46,850 nucleotides of DNA from Caryophanales bacterium UBA1709 (lineage in GTDB: Bacteria > Bacillota_I > Bacilli_A > RFN20 > UBA1709), in contig DCJD01000018.1 in assembly GCA_002317215.1 (NCBI GenBank), positions 1 through 46,850 of the forward strand, read 5' to 3'. A model generated the notes under the pieces. The model did not search any database, was not told where the DNA came from, and was given only the letters and a program-made list of their open reading frames with translations. Position numbers and translations under genes: made by a program. Below are positions 24,942-32,526 of the stretch, one piece after another (position 1 is the stretch's first letter; every line of letters begins with the position of its first letter).

Positions 24942-26286
24942 TGTTTGGAGTATTTTAATTGGTATATTTATCTTAATGTTATTTATGCTAATTGCCGAAG
25001 GAATTAAAAAGATTCCTTTTGTTAAAAGAAGTTTACTTCCTACTAGTGTAATTGCTGGAATATTGCTTTTAATAGTTAAAACATTATGGCCTTGGTTTGA
25101 TAATCAATTAGATGAATCTTTCATGTCAGTATTAACTTACCATATGTTAGCACTTGGTTTTATTGCTAGTTCATTAAAAGGAAATGATGATAAGAAGAAG
25201 TCTGAAAAAGGCGTTATATTCTGTACTGGTATTGTCACAGTAAGTTCTTATATAATCCAAGGCATTGTTGGTTTAATTGTTACAATACCATTATCATATT
25301 TTATTACTAATTTAATTCCAGCTGCTGGTTTATTACTTCCAATGGGTTTTGGTCAAGGAACTGGTCAAGCTTTAAACTGGGGTAATATATATGAAACTCA
25401 AAGAGGTTTTGTAGGTGGTACTACATTTGGATTATCAATTGCTGCTCTTGGATTTATTGTTGCTTGTATTGTTGGTGTATCATATCTAACTTATCTAAAG
25501 AAAAAAGGATTAGTAAAAGGAACCATTGAGTCTAAAGCGTGTAATGAACTTGTATGTGAAAAAGATGAAGCCCCTTCAACAGAAGCTATTGATAAATTAA
25601 CAACTAATCTAATGCTAGTTATGATGGTTTATTTTGTAACATATCTAGTTATGTTTGGATTAGGTGAATTATCTAAAAAATTAGGCGATTTTGGATATAA
25701 TACTTTAATACCATTAATATGGGGATTTAACTTCTTATTTGGTACAGTATTCGCAGTTTTGTTTAAAAAGATTATTAAAGTATTAAGAAATAAGAAATTC
25801 TTAAAATACAAACCTACTAATGATTATTTATTAAAAAGATTATCCGGAATGTTCTTTGATATTATGATTGTTGCTGGTGTTGCCGCAATTAATATATCCG
25901 CTCTTGAAAACTTATGGCTACCATTAATATTAATGGGATTATTTGGTACTATAGTTACATTTATATATGTTAAAATTATGTCAAAAGTATTATGGAAAGG
26001 TTATGAATATCAAGGCATTATGTCAATGTTTGGTATGTTAACTGGAACTGCAAGTACTGGAATGATCTTACTTAGAGAAATTGATGAAGATTATCAAACT
26101 CCAGCCAGTGATAATTTAGTCTATCAACAAGTACCAGCAATTGCCTTTGGTTTTCCAGTATTATTACTATTATCATTTGCGCCTAAATCTCTGTTAAATA
26201 CTTGGATATCATTTATCTTACTAATACTATTATTTGTTGGATACAATTTTGTTATTTATCTTGTTAGAAGAAAGAAAATAAAATAA
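24919..26286 (+). CDS. Sodium/glutamate symporter-like protein (ESS family)
   Basis: 455-residue polytopic membrane protein built as two inverted halves of about five helices each. GQGTGQALNWGNIYE (about 147-161) and GMLTGTASTGMILLREID (about 374-391) match the two pore loops of GltS-type carriers, and the intervening cytoplasmic loop (about 195-225) is charged. It has an SD (GGAGG) and overlaps the acyltransferase gene by 23 nt. Sodium-coupled glutamate uptake is the best guess. Substrate is unproven, as this Firmicute branch is distant from E. coli GltS. Confidence 0.75.
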   Translation: MTNFWEFSVWSILIGIFILMLFMLIAEGIKKIPFVKRSLLPTSVIAGILLLIVKTLWPWFDNQLDESFMSVLTYHMLALGFIASSLKGNDDKKKSEKGVIFCTGIVTVSSYIIQGIVGLIVTIPLSYFITNLIPAAGLLLPMGFGQGTGQALNWGNIYETQRGFVGGTTFGLSIAALGFIVACIVGVSYLTYLKKKGLVKGTIESKACNELVCEKDEAPSTEAIDKLTTNLMLVMMVYFVTYLVMFGLGELSKKLGDFGYNTLIPLIWGFNFLFGTVFAVLFKKIIKVLRNKKFLKYKPTNDYLLKRLSGMFFDIMIVAGVAAINISALENLWLPLILMGLFGTIVTFIYVKIMSKVLWKGYEYQGIMSMFGMLTGTASTGMILLREIDEDYQTPASDNLVYQQVPAIAFGFPVLLLLSFAPKSLLNTWISFILLILLFVGYNFVIYLVRRKKIK

Positions 26287-26306
26287 AGCTCTATGGAGCT
26301 TTATTT
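26281..26306. terminator. Bidirectional terminator between the symporter and the sigma-like gene
   Basis: Perfect 11-bp stem AAATAAAGCTC/GAGCTTTATTT with a 4-nt loop, containing both convergent stop codons. Confidence 0.9.
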
Positions 26307-26809
26307 TTATATATTTTTCTAACTTTTGTTAAAGTATTATCAATTTTCTTATTATCTATATCTAACTGTTTTGTTATTTCATTATAAGTATAACCATCTA
26401 TTCTTAAATCAATTATTCTTTTCTCTAGCATATTTAACTCATCCATAAAGGATAAATCAAAACTATCAGAATCATTTAATATATAAGTAAAGCTATAATT
26501 TGATAAATCATCACTAGTTATCTCGTTTCTTCTTCTAAGTTTTTGCTCGTTATATAAACTTTTTAAATAATTTAAACATGATTCTCGATAGAAAGCATAG
26601 AAAACACCTTTATCAAATTGATAACGATCAATACAACGATATAGTAATTGATAGCACATGCTTATAGCATATTTCTTAATGCCTTTATCTAAATAAACAA
26701 CACTACACCAATATAATATGTGGTATAAATATCTTTCTTCTAATAACTTAAATGCTAATGGATTGTTTCTTTTTGCTACATAAACTAATTCATCATCATC
26801 AATATGCAT
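26291..26809 (-). CDS. SigH-like sigma-70 family factor
   Basis: 172-residue small sigma factor. Region 2 is visible from about residue 4 (DDELVYVAKRNNPLAFKLLEERY) through YQFDKGVFYAFYRESCLNYLK (about 81-101). Region 4 is MLEKRIIDLRIDGYTYNEITKQLDI (about 128-152). It follows cysS-rlmB, the place of sigH (spo0H) in B. subtilis, so orthology is likely though identity looks low. In non-spore-formers SigH-like factors often control competence. Good SD (AAAGGA). Target promoters unknown. Confidence 0.75.
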   Translation of the reverse strand: MHIDDDELVYVAKRNNPLAFKLLEERYLYHILYWCSVVYLDKGIKKYAISMCYQLLYRCIDRYQFDKGVFYAFYRESCLNYLKSLYNEQKLRRRNEITSDDLSNYSFTYILNDSDSFDLSFMDELNMLEKRIIDLRIDGYTYNEITKQLDIDNKKIDNTLTKVRKIYKNKAP

Positions 26810-26853
26810 TATAATTATTTCCTTTCTATAAAAATAATACTTTAATACATATA

Positions 26854-27570
26854 CTACTTAGTTCTATTTCTTAAAATCTGATATAACATTACGGCTGTGG
26901 CATTGCTAACATTTAAACTATTAACATGTCCTAATAAAGGAATTGAAACAACATAATCACATTGTTTTAAAACAAGTCTGGATATTCCTTTTGATTCACT
27001 ACCGACTATTAAACATATCTTAGTCTTATAATCTACTTCATCATATCCAATAGTTCCACTTGCTTCTGCTCCAACTATCCAATATCCTTTTTCTTTTAAT
27101 TTATTAATAGTATTAGTTAAATTGGTAACATTAGCCACCTTAACATATTCAATAGCCCCTGTACTAACTTTAGCAACTGCGCTAGTTAATGGAGCACTAT
27201 TATGGGTTGGAACAATCATTGCATACATATCTAAAGCATCCATTGTACGCATAATAGCACCAATGTTGTGAACATCTTCTATTCCATCTAACATAACAAT
27301 AGTTGGATACTTTTTAGTTTCAGCAATCTTTAATACTTCATCTAAACTAACATAATCATAAGTCTTAACTTTAGCAACTAGACCTTGATGATATATTGAA
27401 TTAGATAAAGTATCCAATTTCTTTTTACTAACAATCTTATATTCTTTATCTTTTAAAGCATCTAAAATACGACGATCTTTTAATCCTTCTTGAACATATA
27501 TCTCTTCAATATCAGTATTATTACTTAATCTTTCTAATACTGTATTTTTCCCATATATATAATAAGCCAT
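26854..27570 (-). CDS. rlmB: 23S rRNA (guanosine-2'-O)-methyltransferase RlmB-like
   Basis: SpoU-family 2'-O-ribose methyltransferase of 238 residues. N-terminal substrate-binding domain begins YYIYGKNTVLERL. SPOUT motifs: HNIGAIMRTMDAL (motif 1, about 101-113), LIVGSESKGISRLV (motif 2, about 192), and PLLGHVNSLNVSNATAVMLYQ (motif 3, about 213). The start overlaps the cysS stop by one base, SD AAAGGA. The mini-RNase III and yacP genes normally flanking it are missing. Confidence 0.93.
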   Translation of the reverse strand: MAYYIYGKNTVLERLSNNTDIEEIYVQEGLKDRRILDALKDKEYKIVSKKKLDTLSNSIYHQGLVAKVKTYDYVSLDEVLKIAETKKYPTIVMLDGIEDVHNIGAIMRTMDALDMYAMIVPTHNSAPLTSAVAKVSTGAIEYVKVANVTNLTNTINKLKEKGYWIVGAEASGTIGYDEVDYKTKICLIVGSESKGISRLVLKQCDYVVSIPLLGHVNSLNVSNATAVMLYQILRNRTK

Positions 27571-28898
27571 TATATTAATCCTTTTTCGCTTAATTTATTT
27601 CTTATAATATCTGCATTAGCAAAATCTTTATTTAATCTATATTCATTCCATTTATTAAATAATTCTTTATCTTCATTACTTAACTTAACGTCTTCATATT
27701 TAAGTCCTAATACATCAATCATCTCTAAAACACTATTAAATAAAACACTTAAAGTATTATAATCTTTACTTCTTAAAGCATTATTCATATCCTTAATTGC
27801 TCCATAAATAATAGTTAATCCATTACTAGTATTTAAATCAACACTTAATTCATCTAAAAACTTATTAATTAAATCTTTAGATGATTCTTTAGAATCAATA
27901 CTATTAATTTGTAAATTAATTGAAGCATTCTTTAATGCACTAAAGATCTTGTTAAGATCGTTTTGAGCATTAACTAATTGGTCACTAGCAAAATTTAATG
28001 GGGCTCTATAATGTCCTTCTAACATTACCATTCTAACCACATTACCGCCATATTGTTTAACTAAATCTTTTCCATATATAACATTACCTAAAGATTTAGA
28101 CATTTTCTCATCGCCTAAATTAATAAAGCCATTATGCATCCAATAATTTGCAATATGATGATGATAGATAGCATTAGCTTGTGCTATTTCATTTTCATGA
28201 TGAGGGAATTTTAAATCAAATCCTCCCCCATGAATATCTATTCTTGCATCTGGATAATAATCTTGAATCATACAGACACATTCGGTATGCCATCCTGGTC
28301 TACCAAGTCCAAATGGTGCATCAAATTTAATACCCACATCGGTATTTTTCCATAAAGCAAAATCTAAAGGGTCTTCCTTTTTATTATTTTCTTCAATTCT
28401 AGCCCCACTTTGTAAATCATCAGGATTAAAATGATTTAAAATACCATAATCATTAATCTTTTTAACTCTAAAAAATACATCTCCATCAACTTCATAAGCA
28501 TATCCTTCTTTAATTAATTGTTCAATAAACTTAATCATATGTGGGATAGTGGTTGTAGCATGAGGGGTATAGGTTGGTCTAACACAATTTAATTCCTTTT
28601 GAACATCAAAGAAATTAGTTTCATATTTAGTAGCAATTTCTTTTTCACTAACATTTTCTTTTATAGCTTGATTAATAATCTTATCATCAATATCTGTAAT
28701 ATTTGAAATATAAGTAACTTCATATCCTAATTTTCTAAATAATCTAACCAATACATCAAATGTAATAACTGGTCTAAAATTACCAACATGAGGATATGAA
28801 TAAACAGTTGGTCCACAAACATATAATGATACCTTACCTTCTTCTAAAGGTTTAAATTCTTCTAACTTATTTGTTAAACTATTAAATATTTTTACCAT
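27570..28898 (-). CDS. cysS: Cysteinyl-tRNA synthetase
   Basis: Class I synthetase charging tRNA-Cys. 442 residues, slightly shorter than B. subtilis (466). HIGH-type motif PHVGN (about 36-40), zinc ligands Cys28 in YVCGPTVY and the later WHTECVCM and HHENEIAQ residues, and KMSKSLGNV (about 265-273). First gene of the cysS-rlmB-sigH-like operon. It has its own promoter and a leader with two mutually exclusive hairpins just before the SD (AGGAG), suggesting attenuation. Confidence 0.98.
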   Translation of the reverse strand: MVKIFNSLTNKLEEFKPLEEGKVSLYVCGPTVYSYPHVGNFRPVITFDVLVRLFRKLGYEVTYISNITDIDDKIINQAIKENVSEKEIATKYETNFFDVQKELNCVRPTYTPHATTTIPHMIKFIEQLIKEGYAYEVDGDVFFRVKKINDYGILNHFNPDDLQSGARIEENNKKEDPLDFALWKNTDVGIKFDAPFGLGRPGWHTECVCMIQDYYPDARIDIHGGGFDLKFPHHENEIAQANAIYHHHIANYWMHNGFINLGDEKMSKSLGNVIYGKDLVKQYGGNVVRMVMLEGHYRAPLNFASDQLVNAQNDLNKIFSALKNASINLQINSIDSKESSKDLINKFLDELSVDLNTSNGLTIIYGAIKDMNNALRSKDYNTLSVLFNSVLEMIDVLGLKYEDVKLSNEDKELFNKWNEYRLNKDFANADIIRNKLSEKGLI

Positions 28899-28916
28899 AA
28901 CTATCTCCTATAATAA

Positions 28917-28953
28917 AAGCACCTATTAATAGGTGCTTAGATAATTCCTAAGC
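28917..28953 (-). promoter_or_regulatory. Candidate attenuator in the cysS leader
   Basis: Reading the minus strand, GCTTAG (28948-28953) can pair with CTAAGC (28935-28940). The AAGC of that second arm is also the 5' end of the terminator-like stem AAGCACCTA/TAGGTGCTT (28917-28938), followed by TTATTATAGGAG. The two hairpins share 28935-28938 and exclude each other. The element lies downstream of a good promoter and upstream of the cysS SD. It is not a T-box: the leader is only about 55 nt long. Confidence 0.6.
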
Positions 28954-28959
28954 AATAAT

Positions 28960-28988
28960 AATATACTATTTTACTGCTTAATTTTCAA
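28960..28988 (-). promoter_or_regulatory. cysS promoter
   Basis: Minus strand TTGAAA (28983-28988), 17-nt spacer, TATATT (28960-28965), located directly after the PAP2 stop codon. Confidence 0.75.
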
Positions 28989-28989
28989 T

Positions 28990-29877
28990 TTATTTGCAAA
29001 ATAACTTCTTATAAATTAATGGTCCTACTCCAACTGCGAATAAACCAAGTAATCCATATCTTAATGTAGCGAATAATACTTGTAGATAGAATCCAAGTTC
29101 TATATTCTTAATAACTAGTTTAATTCCAAAATAGAATATAACTCCACTAACTAAACTAATTAAAAATCTTGGTATTCTTTTAATAAACTTATCTTCTAAT
29201 TCAAACTTAACATATTTATCCTCAATAATTGATCCTACAAAACAGCCAATTACTAACGCATAAGTTTTGAATAAATCTAGATGATGAATATCTTTTTTAA
29301 TTAAAGCAAAAACTATAAATGGTAAGAAAACTAAAATACTATAAACATATAATTTTCTTTCCCCGATCTTATCATAAACCTTTGTTAATAAAAACGCACA
29401 TAATAATCCAATTCCAACTCCAACAATAACATCGCTAACATAATGACAACCTAAATAGCATCTAGAAAAAGCCACTGCTGCAGTAAGAATTGCTGCTATA
29501 ACATATCCAATTACTTTCTTAAACTTATCTGCTATTAGAAATGAAATACTACCAATAGATTCACTATGTCCACTTGGGAATGAATAACCAGTAGCAGTGT
29601 CTGGATAGACACAACTTATTCCATTATCTACTCTAAAAGGTCTTGTTCTATTAAACATTATTTTAACCGCATTATTTAAACAAGCTCCACTACTATAAAC
29701 ACATAATAATTTCTTTCCAAAAGTTTTAGAAAATAGAAAATAAAATAAAGCTATAATACAAAATGCAAAAGGTCCTTCTCCTAAAAATGTAATATACTTA
29801 AATACTTTATTAAAAACATCATTTCTAATTCCCTCTAATAATCTTAATATCTCTAAATCAATACTACTAATTATCAT
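28990..29877 (-). CDS. PAP2-superfamily membrane phosphatase
   Basis: About 295 residues with six or more membrane segments, more than the minimal PAP2 fold. Catalytic motifs are intact: KIMFNRTRPF (about 67-76), PSGHSES (about 101-107) and SRCYLGCHYVSDV (about 139-151). Likely substrates are phosphatidic acid, phosphatidylglycerol-phosphate or undecaprenyl pyrophosphate. The long C-terminal region (about 175-295) adds four more hydrophobic segments. Start is ATG 29875-29877 behind GAGGTG. Divergent from the SPFH gene with an unusually symmetrical intergenic region. Confidence 0.87.
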   Translation of the reverse strand: MIISSIDLEILRLLEGIRNDVFNKVFKYITFLGEGPFAFCIIALFYFLFSKTFGKKLLCVYSSGACLNNAVKIMFNRTRPFRVDNGISCVYPDTATGYSFPSGHSESIGSISFLIADKFKKVIGYVIAAILTAAVAFSRCYLGCHYVSDVIVGVGIGLLCAFLLTKVYDKIGERKLYVYSILVFLPFIVFALIKKDIHHLDLFKTYALVIGCFVGSIIEDKYVKFELEDKFIKRIPRFLISLVSGVIFYFGIKLVIKNIELGFYLQVLFATLRYGLLGLFAVGVGPLIYKKLFCK

Positions 29878-29971
29878 ATTTATCACCTCTTAATATAATT
29901 ATAATTAAATTATATTAAATATTGAAAGAAAAATATAATTTCAATATAATTTAAATGAGGTGATAAATATG
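29875..29971. repeat. Inverted repeat formed by two divergent ribosome binding sites
   Basis: CATATTTATCACCTC (29875-29889) and GAGGTGATAAATATG (29957-29971) are perfect inverted copies, 15 bp each, covering SD, spacer and start codon of the two divergent genes. The 67 bp between them is A/T-rich and holds promoters. Confidence 0.85.
29922..29950 (+). promoter_or_regulatory. SPFH gene promoter
   Basis: TTGAAA (29922-29927), 17-nt spacer, TATAAT (29945-29950), giving a short leader with the SD GAGGTG. Confidence 0.85.
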
Positions 29972-30853
29972 ATCGGATTTATAATATTTTTGATTTTTGC
30001 TTTTATTTTATTTTTAGGCAGTATTAGAATTGTTACTGAAACTCAAGCATTAGTCATTGAAAGACTTGGAAAATTTAATAGAATTCATTACAAGGGACTA
30101 CATTTAATGATTCCAGTTATTGAAAGAGGAATTATAGTTGAATTAAAAGAACAAATTTGTGACTATCCTCCTCAACCAGTTATTACTAAAGATAACGTTA
30201 CAATGAGAATTGATAGTGTAGTATTCTATAAGGTATTCGATCCAAAACTATATTGTTATTCAATTCAAAATCCTAAATTCGCTATTGAGACATTATGTGC
30301 AACTACATTACGTAACTTAATTGGTGAACTTGATCTTGATGAAACATTAACAAGTAGAGATGTCATTAACTCTAAATTAACTAAGAGCTTAGATGAAGCA
30401 ACTGATCCATGGGGTATTAAAGTTTTAAGAGTTGAAGTTAAAAACATCCTTCCTCCAAAAGACATTCAAGATGCTATGGAAAAACAAATGAGAGCTGAAA
30501 GAGAAAGAAGAGAACAAATTCTTAAGGCTGAAGGTGATAAGAAAGCTGCTGTATTAGAAGCAGAAGGTTTCAAAGAATCAACCATTTTAAAAGCTGAAGC
30601 TCAAAGAGAAGCATTAATTGCTGAGGCTACTGGTAAAGCAGAAGCATTAAAGAGAATGTATAATGCTCAAGCTGAAGGTATTGAATGTATCAATAGATCT
30701 AAACCATCTAAAGAATATATTACTTTAGAAGGTTATAAAGCATTAGAAAAGATGAGCGATGGACAATCAACTAAGATTATTGTTCCAAATGAATTAGCTG
30801 GTCTTGCTGGATCATTAACAGCATTATCTGAAGTTGTTAAAGAAAAGAAGTAG
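29969..30853 (+). CDS. SPFH/stomatin-family membrane-associated protein
   Basis: About 294 residues. One N-terminal membrane segment (about 1-20), then the SPFH (band 7) domain (ETQALVIERLGKFNRI to about 180) and a charged coiled-coil from about 170 (QMRAERERREQILKAEGDKKAAVLEAEG). This is the paraslipin/QmcA-like type that forms large membrane assemblies and affects proteases or lipid domains. The NfeD partner often encoded next to such genes is absent. Start ATG 29969-29971. An upstream GTG is part of the SD. Confidence 0.9.
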   Translation: MIGFIIFLIFAFILFLGSIRIVTETQALVIERLGKFNRIHYKGLHLMIPVIERGIIVELKEQICDYPPQPVITKDNVTMRIDSVVFYKVFDPKLYCYSIQNPKFAIETLCATTLRNLIGELDLDETLTSRDVINSKLTKSLDEATDPWGIKVLRVEVKNILPPKDIQDAMEKQMRAERERREQILKAEGDKKAAVLEAEGFKESTILKAEAQREALIAEATGKAEALKRMYNAQAEGIECINRSKPSKEYITLEGYKALEKMSDGQSTKIIVPNELAGLAGSLTALSEVVKEKK

Positions 30854-30870
30854 AATAATCTACTTCTTTT
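30843..30870. terminator. Bidirectional terminator between the SPFH gene and cdaA
   Basis: 12-bp stem AAAAGAAGTAGA/TCTACTTCTTTT with a 4-nt loop, followed by T-runs. It includes the SPFH stop codon. Confidence 0.9.
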
Positions 30871-30871
30871 T

Positions 30872-31612
30872 TTATTTTCTTAATATATCTTGGAATCTAT
30901 TAACAAAGTTTTCGTGGTTAGCAGGAATTAATTCCCCACCAACTGCAAAACTAATTCTTCCTGTTTCTTCGCTAATAATAACTGTAACACTACTATGTTG
31001 TTCACTAAAACCAATAGCCGCTCTATGTCTTGCTCCAAATTTTCCAGGCATTGCTTTAGTAGTTGGAGTATAATAAACACTTGCTGCTTCAATAATATTT
31101 CCTCTAATAATTACTGCACCATCATGAAGAGGTGTTCCAACATAGAATATTGTTCTTAATAAATCAGCATTAACTTTACAATGAATTGGTTTTCCTTTTT
31201 CAATATAATCAGTTAAATCTTCACCTTTCTCAAATGTAAGTAAGGCACCAGTTTTTGTTTTAGATAATTCAATTACGGCTTCTTCAATTGCATTATAGAA
31301 TTCATTTCTTTCACTTTCATTAGCAGTCTTATTCTTCTTTTTACCATTATATAAACCAAGTACATCATAAACTTTATTAGCGTGATTAACACAAAAATAT
31401 GTAAAACTAGAGAATAAGAATAGTCCGAATAATAAAGCACTAATATTATATTTGATACTAAATAAAAACATCATAACAATGTATCCGATTAAGAAACTAT
31501 AGAAATAGGATTTTCTTTGAGAACACTTATAAATAAAGAATAAACAAAATATCCCAACTATAACCCCAATTCCTAAATCAATTAAATAATTAATAGTAAT
31601 ATGATCAAACAT
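30872..31612 (-). CDS. cdaA: Diadenylate cyclase CdaA
   Basis: Makes the essential second messenger c-di-AMP (potassium and osmotic control). 246 residues: three N-terminal membrane helices (about 10-80) and the DAC domain with the catalytic DGAVIIRGN (about 170) and GARHRAAIGFSEQHSSVTVIISEETG (about 200-225) motifs. In most Firmicutes it heads cdaA-cdaR-glmM. Here neither cdaR nor glmM follows, and cdaA stands alone. Strong SD (AGGAGGGGTG). Confidence 0.95.
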   Translation of the reverse strand: MFDHITINYLIDLGIGVIVGIFCLFFIYKCSQRKSYFYSFLIGYIVMMFLFSIKYNISALLFGLFLFSSFTYFCVNHANKVYDVLGLYNGKKKNKTANESERNEFYNAIEEAVIELSKTKTGALLTFEKGEDLTDYIEKGKPIHCKVNADLLRTIFYVGTPLHDGAVIIRGNIIEAASVYYTPTTKAMPGKFGARHRAAIGFSEQHSSVTVIISEETGRISFAVGGELIPANHENFVNRFQDILRK

Positions 31613-31645
31613 AATATCACCCCTCCTATATATAATAATTTATTT

Positions 31646-31667
31646 TTGTTTATTAATAAATAAACAA
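31646..31667. repeat. Palindrome upstream of cdaA
   Basis: Perfect 9-bp inverted repeat TTGTTTATT/AATAAACAA with a 4-nt centre in the 31613-31732 gap, between cdaA and the tRNA promoter. It could be an operator or a leader hairpin. A/T richness makes chance possible. Confidence 0.45.
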
Positions 31668-31688
31668 TAATAAAAATCATTCAAAAAC

Positions 31689-31717
31689 TTGAATATAAGT
31701 ACCATTTTATATAAAAT
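31689..31717 (+). promoter_or_regulatory. tRNA-Thr/tRNA-Val promoter
   Basis: TTGAAT (31689-31694), 17-nt spacer, TAAAAT (31712-31717), 15 nt before the mature tRNA 5' end. Confidence 0.65.
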
Positions 31718-31732
31718 AATATTGCTTAACTC

Positions 31733-31808
31733 GCCGGCTTAGCTCAGCTGGTAGAGCAATTGCTTCGTAAGCAAGAGGTCATTGGTTCAAATCCAATAGC
31801 CGGCACCA
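31733..31808 (+). tRNA. tRNA-Thr (anticodon CGU)
   Basis: Full cloverleaf: acceptor GCCGGCT/AGCCGGC, D arm GCTC/GAGC, anticodon loop TTCGTAA (CGT at about 31765-31767), T arm ATTGG/CCAAT with TTCAAAT loop, discriminator A and encoded CCA. Reads ACG. The top anticodon-stem pair is an A-G mismatch. Confidence 0.95.
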
Positions 31809-31817
31809 TTATCAACT

Positions 31818-31893
31818 GGGAGTTTAGCTCAGTTGGGAGAGCATCTGTTTGACGTACAGAAGGTCATGGGTTCGATTCCCCTAGCTCCCACCA
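31818..31893 (+). tRNA. tRNA-Val (anticodon GAC)
   Basis: Acceptor GGGAGTT/AGCTCCC, D arm GCTC/GAGC, anticodon stem TCTGT/ACAGA with loop TTGACGT (GAC), T loop TTCGATT, discriminator A and encoded CCA. The T stem ATGGG/CCCCT has one T-C mismatch. Separated from tRNA-Thr by 9 nt and co-transcribed. Confidence 0.95.
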
Positions 31894-31904
31894 GTTAATA
31901 AATC

Positions 31905-31936
31905 ACCTCTATCATAAATAGAGGTTTTTATTTTAT
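31905..31936 (+). terminator. tRNA operon terminator
   Basis: ACCTCTA/TAGAGGT stem (31905-31911 with 31919-31925, 7-nt loop) followed by TTTTATTTTAT. Confidence 0.85.
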
Positions 31937-31941
31937 ATAAA

Positions 31942-31961
31942 AAGGTGTTTTTAAACACCTT
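31942..31961 (-). terminator. GNAT gene terminator
   Basis: AAGGTGTTT/AAACACCTT stem (31942-31950 with 31953-31961) followed on the minus strand by TTTATATAAAA. Convergent with the tRNA terminator next to it. Confidence 0.75.
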
Positions 31962-32478
31962 ATTTATTATCAATCCAATATCTTTCTAATACTTCGCCAT
32001 CTTCTAAAACTTCATTTTCTTTAATACCATGATTATTTTGAATGCATTTAGCAGATCCAATATTAGATTTTAGACATGTAACTAATACTCTATCTATCCC
32101 AAGTTCCTTACATTTTTCTAATGCAAGTTTTAATATTAAGGTTCCATAACCTTTCTTTCTTTCACTTGGCCTAATACCATCTCCAATATGACCACCAGTT
32201 TCTAATAATCCTTTATTAAGATAATGCCTAATATTAGCTGCTCCAATAAAGATATCTCTTTCTTCATCATATAAGAAATAGGTTGAATCTGGAACAAAAC
32301 CTTCTTTTGGATTAGTTATATCAAGATTATCTAAATAATAATCAAAATCATGATAATCATTTTTAAAGATAGCATATGGCGAATGGTTAGTGTTATATTG
32401 TTTATTATAACTTGTCCATTCATCAAGCATTTCTGTTAATTGTCTTTGATAAGACTTATCTAATTTAATTAATTTCAT
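31960..32478 (-). CDS. GNAT-family N-acetyltransferase
   Basis: About 172 residues. The acetyl-CoA-binding motif A is GGHIGDGIRPSERKKGYGT (about 100-118), followed by ALEKCKELGIDRVLVTC and NIGSAKCIQNNHG, typical of GNAT enzymes that acetylate small amines or protein N-termini. Substrate unknown. I set the start at ATG 32476-32478 (MKLIKLDKSY). An in-frame ATG nine bases upstream overlaps the TATAAT hexamer. No SD is present, so the transcript is probably leaderless. It lies downstream of the rpoC terminator. Confidence 0.87.
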   Translation of the reverse strand: MKLIKLDKSYQRQLTEMLDEWTSYNKQYNTNHSPYAIFKNDYHDFDYYLDNLDITNPKEGFVPDSTYFLYDEERDIFIGAANIRHYLNKGLLETGGHIGDGIRPSERKKGYGTLILKLALEKCKELGIDRVLVTCLKSNIGSAKCIQNNHGIKENEVLEDGEVLERYWIDNK

Positions 32479-32485
32479 AAATAAC

Positions 32486-32491
32486 ATTATA
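32486..32491 (-). promoter_or_regulatory. -10 box of a probable leaderless GNAT-gene transcript
   Basis: TATAAT 7 nt before the ATG. It begins 5 nt beyond the rpoC terminator stem, so the gene is probably not expressed only by read-through. Confidence 0.55.
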
Positions 32492-32496
32492 GAATA

Positions 32497-32518
32497 AACC
32501 AGCCCTAATGGGCTGGTT
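32497..32518 (-). terminator. rpoBC operon terminator
   Basis: 9-bp GC-containing stem AACCAGCCC/GGGCTGGTT with a 4-nt loop, followed on the minus strand by TATTCTATAAT. Confidence 0.88.
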
Positions 32519-32526
32519 ATTTATTC

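Noticed and set aside
28899..28989. T-box riboswitch for cysS
   Set aside because: The leader is only about 55 nt and lacks a specifier stem and the conserved T-box antiterminator sequence.
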